Below are positions 44,577 through 53,980 of a stretch of 64,000 bases of DNA, piece after piece. The position numbers and the translations under genes are program-made. The notes beneath the pieces are model-generated. The model searched no databases. It worked only from the letters and a program-made list of their open reading frames with translations, and had not been told where the DNA came from. The stretch lies in NCBI GenBank assembly GCA_905221605.1, contig CAJNDS010001535.1, forward strand, positions 547,368-611,367, read 5' to 3'. Source of the DNA: Symbiodinium natans (taxonomy: Eukaryota; Sar; Dinophyceae; Suessiales; Symbiodiniaceae). Each line of letters starts with the position of its first letter. Position 1 is the first letter of the stretch.

Positions 44577-45803
44577 TTATTTTGAATATATCCTTTTCCT
44601 GTACAAATCTTTTAACTCCGCGAGTAATTCCTTTGCTAATTCCTTGTCGCCTTCACTTGGTGCTTTAATTCTTCTGTTGTTTGTAGTCACGAATGTCTTG
44701 TAGGTACTTTTCGGAATTGTTTCTCGTTCATTGGCTTCGTCAAATATTTTCTTTAGTTGCACGACACCGATTTTACTTGGTGCTGGTAGTTTCAACTCTC
44801 CCGCCCCTTCTTTTAAATGTGGCTTCTTGACATCTCGCTTTGGTGATGTCGCTTCATCGTCTGCTTGCTGTGGTTGCAATGGTGGTAAGGCTGGCATGCT
44901 AGAACTTGACGATGAACCGCCTACTGTAACATTTGGTGTAGGCGTTGATGCTTTTGCTCTTGCCTTTTTCTCTGGTGATTGTGCACGAGCAAACGAACGT
45001 GCCGCGGTGCTTCGTCTCTGTACTGGTTCATTCGGGTTATATGGCGGTAAAGCCTGTTGGGTAGCACCTACGTTCGGTTGATGCGGTTGTAAATATTGCA
45101 TGTTGGGTATAGGCGTTAATGATGAGTCTTGTTGCGGTGATACTCTTCGCATAATTGACCCTGCTAGTGCCTGTAACATTTCCTGCGATAATCCTGCTAC
45201 AGATGCCGTTGATAAATCCATACCCTGCATCATGTTACCTGCTGTGTTCCCTGCGACTCTTAATGCTCCGCTTCCTAGACTTCTTAAAACTCCTTCGCCT
45301 TGTTGTTGTTCCTGCTGCATTTGTTGTTGATGTGCTTGTGCTATTTGTTCTTGGTTCGCTTGTCTTGCTTGTTCAACCGTAGCTATTGTGCTCACTGTTT
45401 GTGCATGGTGTTGTGCTCCTTCGTCTACTTCCATTGCTTCTAAGTCGTTACCAAATTCGTCTAAGAATGAAGTAGGCGTACCAATGTTAAACATTTCTAC
45501 ATCACGTCCACCTGCACCTGCACCGACATCCCACAAAGCCCTGTGGGTCATGCTGTTATCTGTTGCGTATTGTCTCATCATTCTGTCTCGTATTTCTCGC
45601 TCATTTATTCTGCTTTGCTCTACACGAAGTTTGTCTATATGGTCTTTACCATCAAAATATGAACCTTTATTACTTGCCTTATAAAAAACTGCGTCACGAT
45701 TTGGAAAGGGCTTCAATGCTTCCTCGTTGTCGTTTACTAGTTCTAAAATATCTTCGTATCTTGACCTCCTATGAAATTGGATTTGTGATTTATTACCTGC
45801 CAT
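44577..45803 (-). CDS. Unknown 408-residue, Q/A-rich, probable virion protein
   Basis: Intact frame with ATG 45,803 preceded by an A/T-rich TATATAAGTATATA tract. The N-terminal ~120 residues are charged (RRSRYEDILELVNDNEEALK). Residues ~145-172 are glutamine-rich (QANQEQIAQAHQQQMQQEQQ), followed by a Gly/Ala/Met-rich stretch and a Pro/Ser/Thr-rich linker. The last ~70 residues are basic and helical (KIGVVQLKKIFDEANERE). I do not recognise the family. Position inside the minus-strand block beside penton and DUF5754-like genes suggests a virion role (inference). Confidence 0.72.
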   Translation of the reverse strand: MAGNKSQIQFHRRSRYEDILELVNDNEEALKPFPNRDAVFYKASNKGSYFDGKDHIDKLRVEQSRINEREIRDRMMRQYATDNSMTHRALWDVGAGAGGRDVEMFNIGTPTSFLDEFGNDLEAMEVDEGAQHHAQTVSTIATVEQARQANQEQIAQAHQQQMQQEQQQGEGVLRSLGSGALRVAGNTAGNMMQGMDLSTASVAGLSQEMLQALAGSIMRRVSPQQDSSLTPIPNMQYLQPHQPNVGATQQALPPYNPNEPVQRRSTAARSFARAQSPEKKARAKASTPTPNVTVGGSSSSSSMPALPPLQPQQADDEATSPKRDVKKPHLKEGAGELKLPAPSKIGVVQLKKIFDEANERETIPKSTYKTFVTTNNRRIKAPSEGDKELAKELLAELKDLYRKRIYSK

Positions 45804-45835
45804 ATGAATTTATATACTTATATAGAAAAAGTTAA

Positions 45836-46177
45836 CTAAAAAATTGATTCACTTAATGTTTCTAAAGTTTTGACCCTGTTCCGCATGTGAGCCAGTGACG
45901 TTTCTGGTATCCTTGGGTTGTGCATTTCTGATTTTAACCTATCAATTTCGATTGTATAATTATCCTTCATTTGTCCCTCTAACAACCTTCGCTTCATAGC
46001 CAGATTAGCAACTCTGGCTTCACGAGCGTCCATTTCCTTTTTTAGATTAAGTAAGTAATCGATATTAGGCTTGTGGAAGTGTAACTCTGAGGCTTCACTA
46101 ACAACCGGGTTGTCCAGTGACTTTCTCTTGTGTTGTTTCTTTTGTTGTCTGAACTTGTATCTGTTGTAAAGTACCAT
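45836..46177 (-). CDS. Small coiled-coil protein overlapping the upstream gene
   Basis: 113 residues, with a basic start (RYKFRQQKKQHKRKSLDN) and then heptad-like helices (LLNLKKEMDAREARVANLAM). It overlaps the 3' end of the 217-residue frame by 80 bp in another frame. Either the two genes truly overlap or a frameshift has split one longer gene; the sequence alone does not decide. Confidence 0.6.
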   Translation of the reverse strand: MVLYNRYKFRQQKKQHKRKSLDNPVVSEASELHFHKPNIDYLLNLKKEMDAREARVANLAMKRRLLEGQMKDNYTIEIDRLKSEMHNPRIPETSLAHMRNRVKTLETLSESIF

Positions 46178-46751
46178 ATCTATATATTATTTCCCTAGAT
46201 TTTTTGCTTTTTGGTTGAAACATTGCCTTTGACAACACATTGGCTTTTTCTTGTCTTCTTGTCATTATTTCTTGGTTCATAGTTCTCATTTGTAATTGAA
46301 TGAGTTGCGCTTGAGTTAAATTGTCATAAGGATTCATATTTGGTGGCGGTGGTGGGGGCATTGACTTTGACACAGGCGGTGGTGCTTTGGCAACCTTAGG
46401 TGGTGCTTCATATTGTTCCACTTCTTCTGCATGTTGGGTCTTTATTGGTACAGCCTTTACTTTTGGCTTCACGTTGTTCTTTCTAACAGGCTTGGTTGTT
46501 ATGTCGCTCGGTTTACCTTCACATTTCTCAGGATGAGAATACCTTAGCGTCTTCATTGAAAGCGTCTTGTGACAGTCATCACACTCTGTTTTTTGTTTTG
46601 CTACCTCTGTGATTTTCACTCTGGTAGGTTTTGGGGGTTCTGACTTGGTTTCCTCGTTTGGTTCAGGTGTTAGTTTATCTTCAGTGCTCTTAGTCTCTTC
46701 TGGTTTAGGAGTTTCATCAACAGTTACCATATTATTGTTTTCTTCACTCAT
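46098..46751 (-). CDS. Proline-rich protein with a C2HC-type zinc finger
   Basis: 217 residues. The acidic, Pro/Glu/Lys-rich N-terminus is followed by a zinc-binding pattern C57-x2-C60, H73-x3-C77 within CDDCHKTLSMKTLRYSHPEK, which I associate with small proteins recurrent in algal PLVs and giant viruses. A Pro run (PPVSKSMPPPPPPNMNPYDN) and a Gln-rich helix (LTQAQLIQLQMRTMNQEIM) come next. Function unknown; possibly scaffold or assembly. ATG 46,751 follows a TATATAGAATATTATATAT tract. The end overlaps the 113-residue gene. Confidence 0.7.
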   Translation of the reverse strand: MSEENNNMVTVDETPKPEETKSTEDKLTPEPNEETKSEPPKPTRVKITEVAKQKTECDDCHKTLSMKTLRYSHPEKCEGKPSDITTKPVRKNNVKPKVKAVPIKTQHAEEVEQYEAPPKVAKAPPPVSKSMPPPPPPNMNPYDNLTQAQLIQLQMRTMNQEIMTRRQEKANVLSKAMFQPKSKKSREIIYRYGTLQQIQVQTTKETTQEKVTGQPGC

Positions 46752-46784
46752 ATATATAATATTCTATATATTTTCCATTTAATT

Positions 46785-47655
46785 TCAATCCATATCACGA
46801 TTATGAAAGAGGAGACTAAATGTGATATGGACGTTGTTTAAATCTATAACGTTGCCAGCCCCATCCGTTATTCTGAATGTCAACCTTTTGATGTTTCTTT
46901 TGGATACATTTATATAATCATATTCTGTTATGCCATAACTGTCACTAATAACCCCAGCAAAGGGGGCATTTACAGGTATCTTTTTAATCACCGCGTTTGA
47001 AAATTCAGATGGACTGTGGAAATTTTTATTTGATAACTCTGGACAGGAAATGTAAACATCGGGATAAGTCAATAAGTTAATGAAACCAGTTGTCCAAGGG
47101 GCAGACGAAGTGAATGCGTCACCAACTGGTGTAGTGAAACCTAACACATCGTTTATTGAGTTAAGGTTATTAATGTCAACGCTGTTCGAGAACGAGCCAG
47201 CAACAGGTGGAACATCTGCGTCAGTCAAGGGTATGAATACAACTTCACTATAATTAGACGATATTATTATCTTATTTGTTAAGGTGTCGTATGTAGCAGA
47301 ATAATGAATCAGTCCGACCTCCACTGTCAAAGAAGGTGTTTAACTGTGTTTGTATTGCGGAGGCTAGTTCTGGTGCGGTATAGTTTCCTATGGGTATTTC
47401 TATCCTTCTGTATGTTATTCCTTGTGGTGTAGCAGGTGGCAATATTTGATGTCTAAAGTATAGGTTCTGATTGTTTGTGTTGATGGAATACCAAGCATTA
47501 GGTATAGCCACCTCGTGCACTTGCATAATGGTATTTTCGGGTATTTCAAAGGTGTCTTGTAATTCTATTTTGAAATCCGATGTTGACCTACTATCGGAAA
47601 CTCTGTATTTGGAATTGACGTACACTTTTTTATAAGTTAATGGTCTAGAACTCAT
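46785..47655 (-). pseudogene. Penton-like minor capsid protein, split by one frameshift
   Basis: The start is ATG 47,655 (MSSRPLTYKKVYVNSKYRVS), just after a TATATATTAAT tract; the frame could extend further upstream but would run into the divergent lipase promoter. The N-terminal part (KIELQDTFEIPENTIMQVHE, VAIPNAWYSIN, RRIEIPIGNYTAPELASAI) is typical of the penton / minor capsid jelly-roll of PLVs and virophages. At about 47,330 the frame shifts by one base at a TTCTTT tract; the second half (46,785-47,330) continues with strand-rich sequence to NNVHITFSLLFHNRD. Total length would be near 290 residues. This could be inactivation, an assembly indel, or programmed slippage. Confidence 0.75.
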
Positions 47656-47704
47656 ATTAATATATATTACTGATAAAATATTTTTATAATCTTGTTTATA
47701 TACA

Positions 47705-48253
47705 ATGAAAATAGAACAACAGTTAAACAAGATGCTTGACGATAACAACAAGATTTCAAACTCACAGGGTATTAAGATGGCTTACGACAAAGATAATAAA
47801 ATTTATGTTAAGGGAAACAAGATGTATATCGGCGGAACGGTGAGTGCTAATGATTGGAAACAGAATTTTACAATGCTTAAAACAGGTCAGATAAGAAATA
47901 TGGACAGATATAGGGAAGCGAAAAGAGTCTTAGAGGAAAATCCGCAAGTCAATAAACTTTATGGGCATTCAATGGGTGGTTCTGTAGTTTTAGAACTCAA
48001 TAAGGAATTTCCTGATAGAAACCTATGGACTCGTACATATGATGCACCTGTTGTATCTTTGATATCACCAATTTTTGGTTTTGATAGACCCACGGAACAA
48101 CACAAAAGGTTCAGAAAAGCTGGTGATTTAGTGAGTTCACTAGACTCCGCGGCAATTAGTTACAACACAAACAGCCTGAACCCAGTAAGAAACCACGATA
48201 TTGACGGCTTGATGAATATTGATGAATCTATTCCAGAAATGGGTTGGATTTAA
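47705..48253 (+). CDS. Class-3-like lipase (alpha/beta hydrolase)
   Basis: 182 residues, intact. The nucleophile elbow GHSMGG (residues 87-92) puts the catalytic Ser at 89. Asp141 (KAGDLVSS) and His164 (PVRNHDIDG) sit where the acid and base would be expected, giving a plausible triad. The fold start (KMYIGGTVSANDWKQNFTML) and TYDAPVVS are also lipase-like. The protein is shorter than cellular class-3 lipases. Comparable lipases are known in some PLVs, where they may act on host membranes during entry or exit; that role is inferred. It is divergent from the penton gene, sharing a 49-bp A/T-rich promoter region. Confidence 0.8.
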   Translation: MKIEQQLNKMLDDNNKISNSQGIKMAYDKDNKIYVKGNKMYIGGTVSANDWKQNFTMLKTGQIRNMDRYREAKRVLEENPQVNKLYGHSMGGSVVLELNKEFPDRNLWTRTYDAPVVSLISPIFGFDRPTEQHKRFRKAGDLVSSLDSAAISYNTNSLNPVRNHDIDGLMNIDESIPEMGWI

Positions 48254-48284
48254 AGAGAAAACAGTATATAACAGTATATTCCAG

Positions 48285-48818
48285 ATGGATTATAAAAACG
48301 GTAAGATTTACTGTGTCAGAAATACAGTTGATGATGATATTTATGTGGGTGCAAGTTGTCAACCGCTGTCAAAACGAATGGCAGAACATAGGCTCAAGGC
48401 GAGACAACAAAGTTGTTCACATTTTTTAATTTATAAGAAAATGAAAGAAATTGGTGTTGACAAGTTTTATATTGAACTTGTTGAAAACTGCCCCTGTAAT
48501 ACTGTTGATGAGTTGAGAGCAAAAGAAGGTGAACACATTAGACGAATTGGGACGCTAAATAAAATCGTTAGTGGTAGAACAACAAAAATGTATGTTGCAG
48601 AGCACTATGAGAAAACACAGGCATATCAAAAACAGTACCGTGAAGATCATAAGGAAGAAACACGAGAATACAAGCGAAATTATTTTCAAGAAAACAAGGA
48701 AAAATTGTTGAAACGATGTATGTGCGAATGTGGAAAGTACTATACAATGTGCCATAAGGCAAGACATGAAAAAACCAAGCGTCATATAGAGTTTATGAGC
48801 CAACAGGAAGCATCATAA
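48285..48818 (+). CDS. GIY-YIG endonuclease, copy 1
   Basis: 177 residues from ATG 48,285. I chose this start because the GIY motif begins six residues later; the frame opens further upstream within the lipase gene. Motifs: KIYCVRN (GIY), IYVGAS (YIG), the conserved Arg in SKRMAEHR and the Glu in AKEGEHIRR. The C-terminal half is basic (KQYREDHKEETREYKRNY) and ends in a zinc-finger-like CMCECGKY-x-HKARHEKTKRH. Homing-type or repair nuclease. The layout matches the copy at 53,083-53,664, so the two are paralogues. Confidence 0.85.
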   Translation: MDYKNGKIYCVRNTVDDDIYVGASCQPLSKRMAEHRLKARQQSCSHFLIYKKMKEIGVDKFYIELVENCPCNTVDELRAKEGEHIRRIGTLNKIVSGRTTKMYVAEHYEKTQAYQKQYREDHKEETREYKRNYFQENKEKLLKRCMCECGKYYTMCHKARHEKTKRHIEFMSQQEAS

Positions 48819-48840
48819 TAATAATTTCTACTTATTATTA
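48816..48840. terminator. A/T hairpin after the first GIY-YIG gene
   Basis: Inverted TAATAATAA / TTATTATTA around TTTCTAC, directly after the stop codon and before the next gene. Confidence 0.45.
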
Positions 48841-48842
48841 AT

Positions 48843-49076
48843 ATGATGTTTAATAAACCAAGACATATAAAAGAACCTAACAGAGTAGGTAAGCCATCAG
48901 AGAGTCTACAGTTTAAAGCCAAGTTGAACAAAAAGCTGAGTCACTCCGGATACGACACAATAAGGGAAATAGTTGAGAAACACGAAGAGACTACAATATT
49001 ACCGAAGACTGATAAACAGAATAATAAAAACTTGGATAGCCATAAAAGATATAGTAATAATAAAAAATCTAAATAA
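48843..49076 (+). CDS. Small basic protein upstream of the capsid gene
   Basis: 77 residues, Lys/Asn-rich (FNKPRHIKEPNRVGKPSESL; SHSGYDTIREIVEKHEETTI). No family recognised. It ends 10 bp before the major capsid ATG, suggesting co-expression. Confidence 0.55.
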   Translation: MMFNKPRHIKEPNRVGKPSESLQFKAKLNKKLSHSGYDTIREIVEKHEETTILPKTDKQNNKNLDSHKRYSNNKKSK

Positions 49077-49086
49077 TATATATAAC

Positions 49087-50553
49087 ATGGATTTAGTTTT
49101 AGCAGAATCAAACGACAATATGATAAATAGCCTCCAGTTCGGATTACCTGAATCAGCCGCGTATATCACTGATAGAAAACAAGTCCACTTCCCTAGTGTA
49201 TCTGGAAACATCTTCAGTTCGTCAAATGGAAATAAATATCTAAAGTTTGTCATCACAGGTGAAGATAATAATTATATTGATTTGTCCAGTGTTTGTTTGT
49301 TCTTTGATGTTGTCAATACATCCACCACTGCAGGTCAGTATTTGCGCCCTTTAGGCGAAAGCCATGCCTTCTTTACCAGATACCGATGCAACGGAGCAGG
49401 GCAACAAATCAACGACATTGACAACTACAACCAAGTGTGCGAAGAAATGAAATCGTTCAAAAGTGAAGAAGTCCGAAATTTAGATGATATTCAGGAAGGT
49501 TGTCTGACAAGATATGACGGTAGAATTAATAGATTGTTTGCTTATAACATTGAAAGTCATAGTGCAACAGCAACAACAGGAGCAAATGATCGAGGCGTCG
49601 TTGTGCCAAAACTAACGCGAATTAATACTACCGGAATTGAACAGGGTAAGTTCGTAAGAATGGGACACAAGCCCGTTTGTGGATTTGTTCAATCTGGATA
49701 TTATCCACCAATCAGATATTGTCCACTTGAATTTATTTTTGAAATTGTTTCAGATGCAGGCGAACCAGTCGTCCGACCTTCAGCAACAGTAGCAGGAACA
49801 CAAGCAGAAGACGATGAAAACGGCTTATATTTTACAACGCGCAACACTACAACAAGTTGGGCTATTCAGAATGCTATTTTAAGATGCGAGTTGATCCAAG
49901 TTGACAACGCAGTAAACAACAATATAGTTTCACATTTATTGAAAGGGGGTAGGCTTAGAATGGTTTATCCCGCCTATCACAGTTTTTCTCAAACCTTCAC
50001 GGCGGGAAACACAGAGATCAACATGAACATCGTTAAATCTTCAACTCGTTTATCTCAGATGTTCTTCACCTTTAGCAACAGCAATATTGATAATGATAAC
50101 ACAGCAGGTAATTATGATAGAAAGAAGTGGAATTATTTCTTTCATCCTATGGCGGTAACTATTGATAATTTAGAAGGTGTGGTAGATTCGGCTAAACAAA
50201 TTTCCTACCAAGTGCAAATAGCAAATAAGAAATTTCCAGAACAAGCCGTGGAAAGTTTATCAGAAGCAATGTATTTCTTACGCCGTGCAGTAAATGTTAT
50301 GAGCCCATACTACGATGGTTTTTCAATTGACATTTATCGTTATGCTAATGACAAGTTTATTATGGGATTAAATTTCGATAAGCAACCAGATATGAATTTT
50401 ACAGGAACTAACACGAAAATGGGAAGCTTAATCACTTTTAAATGTCGTGGTGCTAATGAAAATTTCGCTCTCGGAATTGAGAGAGTTTTCGTGACTGCTG
50501 TGAGTGAGCAAATATTCGAATTAAGTGAAAGTGCCTCAACAGTTTTAGATTAA
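49087..50553 (+). CDS. Major capsid protein, double jelly-roll
   Basis: 488 residues from ATG 49,087, which directly follows AATATATATAAC; the longer frame from 48,973 overlaps the small upstream gene and is unlikely. Intact. Sequence hallmarks of PLV capsid proteins: a start with NSLQFGLPESAAYITDRKQV, the paired sheet region QTFTAGNTEINMNIVKSSTR, KKWNYFFHPM, and the C-terminal jelly roll NDKFIMGLNFDKQPDMNFTG then LITFKCRGANENFALGIERV. It forms the hexameric capsomers of the icosahedral shell. It is the best conserved capsid component here and a good phylogenetic marker. Confidence 0.9.
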   Translation: MDLVLAESNDNMINSLQFGLPESAAYITDRKQVHFPSVSGNIFSSSNGNKYLKFVITGEDNNYIDLSSVCLFFDVVNTSTTAGQYLRPLGESHAFFTRYRCNGAGQQINDIDNYNQVCEEMKSFKSEEVRNLDDIQEGCLTRYDGRINRLFAYNIESHSATATTGANDRGVVVPKLTRINTTGIEQGKFVRMGHKPVCGFVQSGYYPPIRYCPLEFIFEIVSDAGEPVVRPSATVAGTQAEDDENGLYFTTRNTTTSWAIQNAILRCELIQVDNAVNNNIVSHLLKGGRLRMVYPAYHSFSQTFTAGNTEINMNIVKSSTRLSQMFFTFSNSNIDNDNTAGNYDRKKWNYFFHPMAVTIDNLEGVVDSAKQISYQVQIANKKFPEQAVESLSEAMYFLRRAVNVMSPYYDGFSIDIYRYANDKFIMGLNFDKQPDMNFTGTNTKMGSLITFKCRGANENFALGIERVFVTAVSEQIFELSESASTVLD

Positions 50554-50612
50554 GAAGTTTAAAAAAGAATAATTCAATATAAATATTAATTTCTCACATA
50601 TTAATATTTATA

Positions 50613-53058
50613 ATGGCTTCATTAAACAACCTTACAACAGTTTATGCAGACAAGTTTATTTATCATCTTCAACTGGTGTTAGTGAAATATCGGACACATA
50701 TGCCACCAAGGCAGAACTAACAAGCATAAACACTGCGAACTCTGCAGATATACAAGCAAACACCGATGCGATTGACATTCTGAACACCAAGCAATTGCAA
50801 AATTTTCAATAATATTAATGCGATTAATACTGATTTAACTAACAATTACCAAACAAATACAGTATTAGCGAGTAATTTTTATAATAAGACCGAAGTAGAT
50901 GCTACATTTACCAATTATTATACATCAACACAGATAGACACAAATTTATCTACTAATTATCAGACTAACGCTCAATTAGGGGTTAATTACTATAATAAAG
51001 TGAGGTTGATTCAACATTTTCAAATTATTATACAATAACACAAACACAAGCAAATCATGACGATAAAACCTATATTGATGCGAATATTGGTGGAGGGGGT
51101 TATAGTGATACAGATATTGATAATCTATTAGACCTAAGAGTTCCAAAATCAGACTTTGCAAATAGATTTAGTGCCAATCCTATTATTGATTGTTCCGCCC
51201 CAACTGTTATTCATAGCGGATTAACATTAAATAATTCAACCATAAATATATCGCCAGTAGCAGGATTATTTTTTAGCAACCAAACAGGAGGAGGTGATAA
51301 AGTATTAGCAGAATTTAAAAACGCTACAAGTTATATAACTTTACAAGGAGATAAAATATTTTGTAATAACACATCAGATGACGCCATTAAACAACTTGAT
51401 TTATCTAATAGTAATGCAGGTTATAAAAAGAGTGGGAAAATAGCAGTGCCGACAGGTGGTTTAGTGGTAGAAAATACAGCAGATGCTAATTTATCATTTA
51501 CAGTTAGAAATACTGATAATTACATTACTTTTAATAATGATAATATTGATTGTTATAATTCCGTTGGAGATACAGGTAGAATATTAAATTTAAATGCTAA
51601 TTCTAATCAGTATGTTAAATCGCATTCATTATTAGTAGATACAGGAGCAAATACATTAACAGGTGGTTATACATTAGATGTTGTTGATAATGCTATTATC
51701 AGACAGACTTTAAAAGTTGATGGTAATTTAGGTTTAACAAATGATTTAAATTTTGATGGTGAAAATTTTAATATTAATGATACTAACGGATTAACATTTT
51801 ATAAAGATACAACAGACGCCAGTAATGTTTTAACAATAAAAAATGCACAAGGATATTTAAAATTTAATTCATTAAATATTAATGCTTATAATACAAGCAA
51901 TGATAGTTCTTCATTACTGTTATTGAATACAGCAAATGGCAATGGTGTTTATTGTTTAAGTTTAGGAATTGGAGCAATTCAAGGAGCAAATAAATTAAAT
52001 GTAAATGGTGGAAATGCTAATTTCGGTGGAACAACATCATTTCAAAATATATCAACTTTTAATAGTGATATCTATGTTAATAACTCTGGTAGAATATTTC
52101 AGCGTATCGATGCTAATAATTCATTGAATGTAATATCAACAGAAGAAATTAATTTTTCACTACAATCAAATAGAACAACCGATCCTACTACTTCAACAAT
52201 AGCATTACAATTAAACGACACTAACGGAATTACATTAAACAGACCAGTAGTAAATAATCTTACTTTTAATAGTATTGGTAATTTAACAGCAGAAGCAGAT
52301 TTAATAACTTGGGGAAAAATGAAATTTCAAAATTCATCAGAGTTTAGAGAAGTATTAGACACTCAATATAAATTATATATTAGAAATTCAGATCAAGCTG
52401 GAGAAATGAATTTAATAATGGGTTTAGAATCATCAACGCCAGAAATTCAACTTACAGACGGGAAAGTAACTTTAGTTGGACAACTAGAATTTACAAATAC
52501 TGACGTTTCAGGACAACAAAGAGTACTAATAAACAATCCCGATACAGATGGATTTATCAGATTAAGTAATAATAATTTGTCAAGATTAGATGCCACAAAC
52601 ACAGGTGTTGATGTTTATGGTTTCTTTACTACAACTAATAACGCTGATATTGGAGGAAATTTAACATGTGTTGCTTTAACAGAAACATCAGACTCTAAAT
52701 TAAAAGAAAATGCTAAAGAAGCAAATATTAAAGAATGTTATAAAGCAGTCAAATATATTAAGCCGAAAACCTATAATTTTATTAATGATGAAGACAAAAA
52801 ACTCATATTGGATTTATAGCAGATGATATAAAAGACGCTAAAATGCCCTCTGAATGGGACAACATCGTATATTATAATGATGATGGCATGAAGTTATTAG
52901 CATATAATAAAACAGCAGTTGTGTTATGGGGGGCTGTTCAGCAGATTATACAAGAAAAAGATGAATTAACTGATTTAGTTAAAACAATGAAAAAAGAAAT
53001 GGCAACAATGAAGGGTGAAATAACAAAATTGAAGAAGAAAATTAAAGATGATGATTAG
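50613..53058 (+). pseudogene. Fibre protein with C-terminal S74 chaperone, multiple frameshifts
   Basis: Starts at ATG 50,613 (MASLNNLTTVYADK), 60 bp after the capsid gene. The coding frame changes near 50,655, 50,811, 51,003 and 52,800, giving five pieces: short N-terminal ones, a long open stretch about 51,005-52,819, and a final piece to 53,058. The shaft has repeats of the YYNKTEVDATF / NYYTSTQID type, then beta-rich repeats (NDTNGLTFYKDTTDASNVLT). The end has the intramolecular chaperone of endosialidase (Peptidase S74): LTETSDSKLKENAKEANIKE, then GFIADDIKDA, with a closing coiled coil. In phage tail spikes this domain trimerises the fibre and cuts itself off. Here it would be a host-contact spike. 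Whether the indels are real decay or assembly errors is open. Confidence 0.8.
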
Positions 53059-53088
53059 TAATATTATTAAGAAATAATATTATTAATC
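53053..53088. terminator. Bidirectional hairpin between convergent genes
   Basis: A 16-bp inverted repeat, GATTAGTAATATTATT against AATAATATTATTAATC with one mismatch and a 4-nt loop, overlaps the stop codons of the fibre (plus) and second GIY-YIG (minus) genes. Confidence 0.6.
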
Positions 53089-53664
53089 AACCGGTTCTAG
53101 CGATTGGAGATATTCTTGGTGTTTTTTTGTCTTTATATGGTCGTTGAAATGTAATTTATTGATAGCTGAACCACAAGGACATTCAACTTTTTCATTGTGC
53201 TTTCCTCTGTATAATCTATCAGTTTCCCGCTTTTTGTCTTTAGTCTTTTCGCGGTATATCTTCGCCTTTTCTGCCCTTTCTGTTTTATGTGTATGGTAGT
53301 ATGCGTTGCTCTCGGCGCACTTTCTTTCTTTATTATCTTGGTAAAACTGCGCTGGGGTTCTCCCTGCTACAAACCTATTGACGCATTCACAGTCTTTAAT
53401 ATACTCACCCTCTCGTTTCAACAATTCATCTTTAGTCTCGCATTTACAATACTCAACCAATTCAATTTTACAGTTTTCAACACCGAACTCATCAAATATG
53501 TCGGCAGAATTCATTTTACTTCTTTGTCCTTCTTTATGTTGTTTATACTGATGTCTATGCTTACTCATTCTCCGACTCAAACTTTCGGTCGTGCTACCGT
53601 TATACTGCTTATTATATCCAACATCAACGATTTTATAAATTTTACCATTATGATATTTATTCAT
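53083..53664 (-). CDS. GIY-YIG endonuclease, copy 2
   Basis: 193 residues, intact. GIY motif at KIYKIV (residues 8-13), YIG equivalent QYNGST (20-25), Arg in LSRRMSKHR, Glu in KREGEYIKD. A long basic stretch (AEKAKIYREKTKDKKRETDR) leads to a zinc-finger-like end (ECPCGSAINKLHFNDHIKTK, then KHQEY). Same architecture as copy 1 but well diverged, so an old duplication or separate acquisition. It lies between the fibre and packaging genes and may act as a homing nuclease or in genome processing. Confidence 0.85.
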   Translation of the reverse strand: MNKYHNGKIYKIVDVGYNKQYNGSTTESLSRRMSKHRHQYKQHKEGQRSKMNSADIFDEFGVENCKIELVEYCKCETKDELLKREGEYIKDCECVNRFVAGRTPAQFYQDNKERKCAESNAYYHTHKTERAEKAKIYREKTKDKKRETDRLYRGKHNEKVECPCGSAINKLHFNDHIKTKKHQEYLQSLEPVD

Positions 53665-53729
53665 ATCCCTAAATATCTTAATATATCTTTTCTTTATATA
53701 ACAAGTAATAATTTCTAAATAAAGATATA

Positions 53730-53945
53730 ATGGTTAATATTGATGAACAAATAGAAAAGAAACTCAATGAACAATTAGAAAAGATAAAGGGAGACTTAAT
53801 TATATTTAACACTATCCAAGATTTAACAGACAAAATACAAAAGTTAGAAGATGAAATAGAACAGTTGAAAAACAAGAACAAAGGATATTGCGGTACTTCT
53901 TCTAAATGCTTACCGTTTAACTGTTGTAGTTTCTCATTATTCTGA
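53730..53945 (+). CDS. Small coiled-coil protein
   Basis: 71 residues. Residues 1-50 form a clear amphipathic coiled coil (IEKKLNEQLEKIKGDLIIFN; DLTDKIQKLEDEIEQLKNKN); the tail is Cys-rich (GYCGTSSKCLPFNCCSFSLF). No family recognised. Divergent from the second GIY-YIG gene (65 bp) and convergent with the ATPase gene. Confidence 0.6.
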   Translation: MVNIDEQIEKKLNEQLEKIKGDLIIFNTIQDLTDKIQKLEDEIEQLKNKNKGYCGTSSKCLPFNCCSFSLF

Positions 53946-53980
53946 TGATTAATAATATTATTTTGATATTATTAATCATC
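53944..53980. terminator. Perfect bidirectional hairpin
   Basis: A 14-bp perfect inverted repeat GATGATTAATAATA/TATTATTAATCATC with a 9-nt A/T-rich loop, at the converging ends of the coiled-coil gene (stop 53,943-53,945) and the ATPase gene. Confidence 0.65.

Noticed and set aside
44731-45835. Plus-strand frames opposite the 408-residue viral gene
   Set aside because: No motif, Cys/Leu-rich shadow of a coherent minus-strand gene with a good upstream A/T-rich start.
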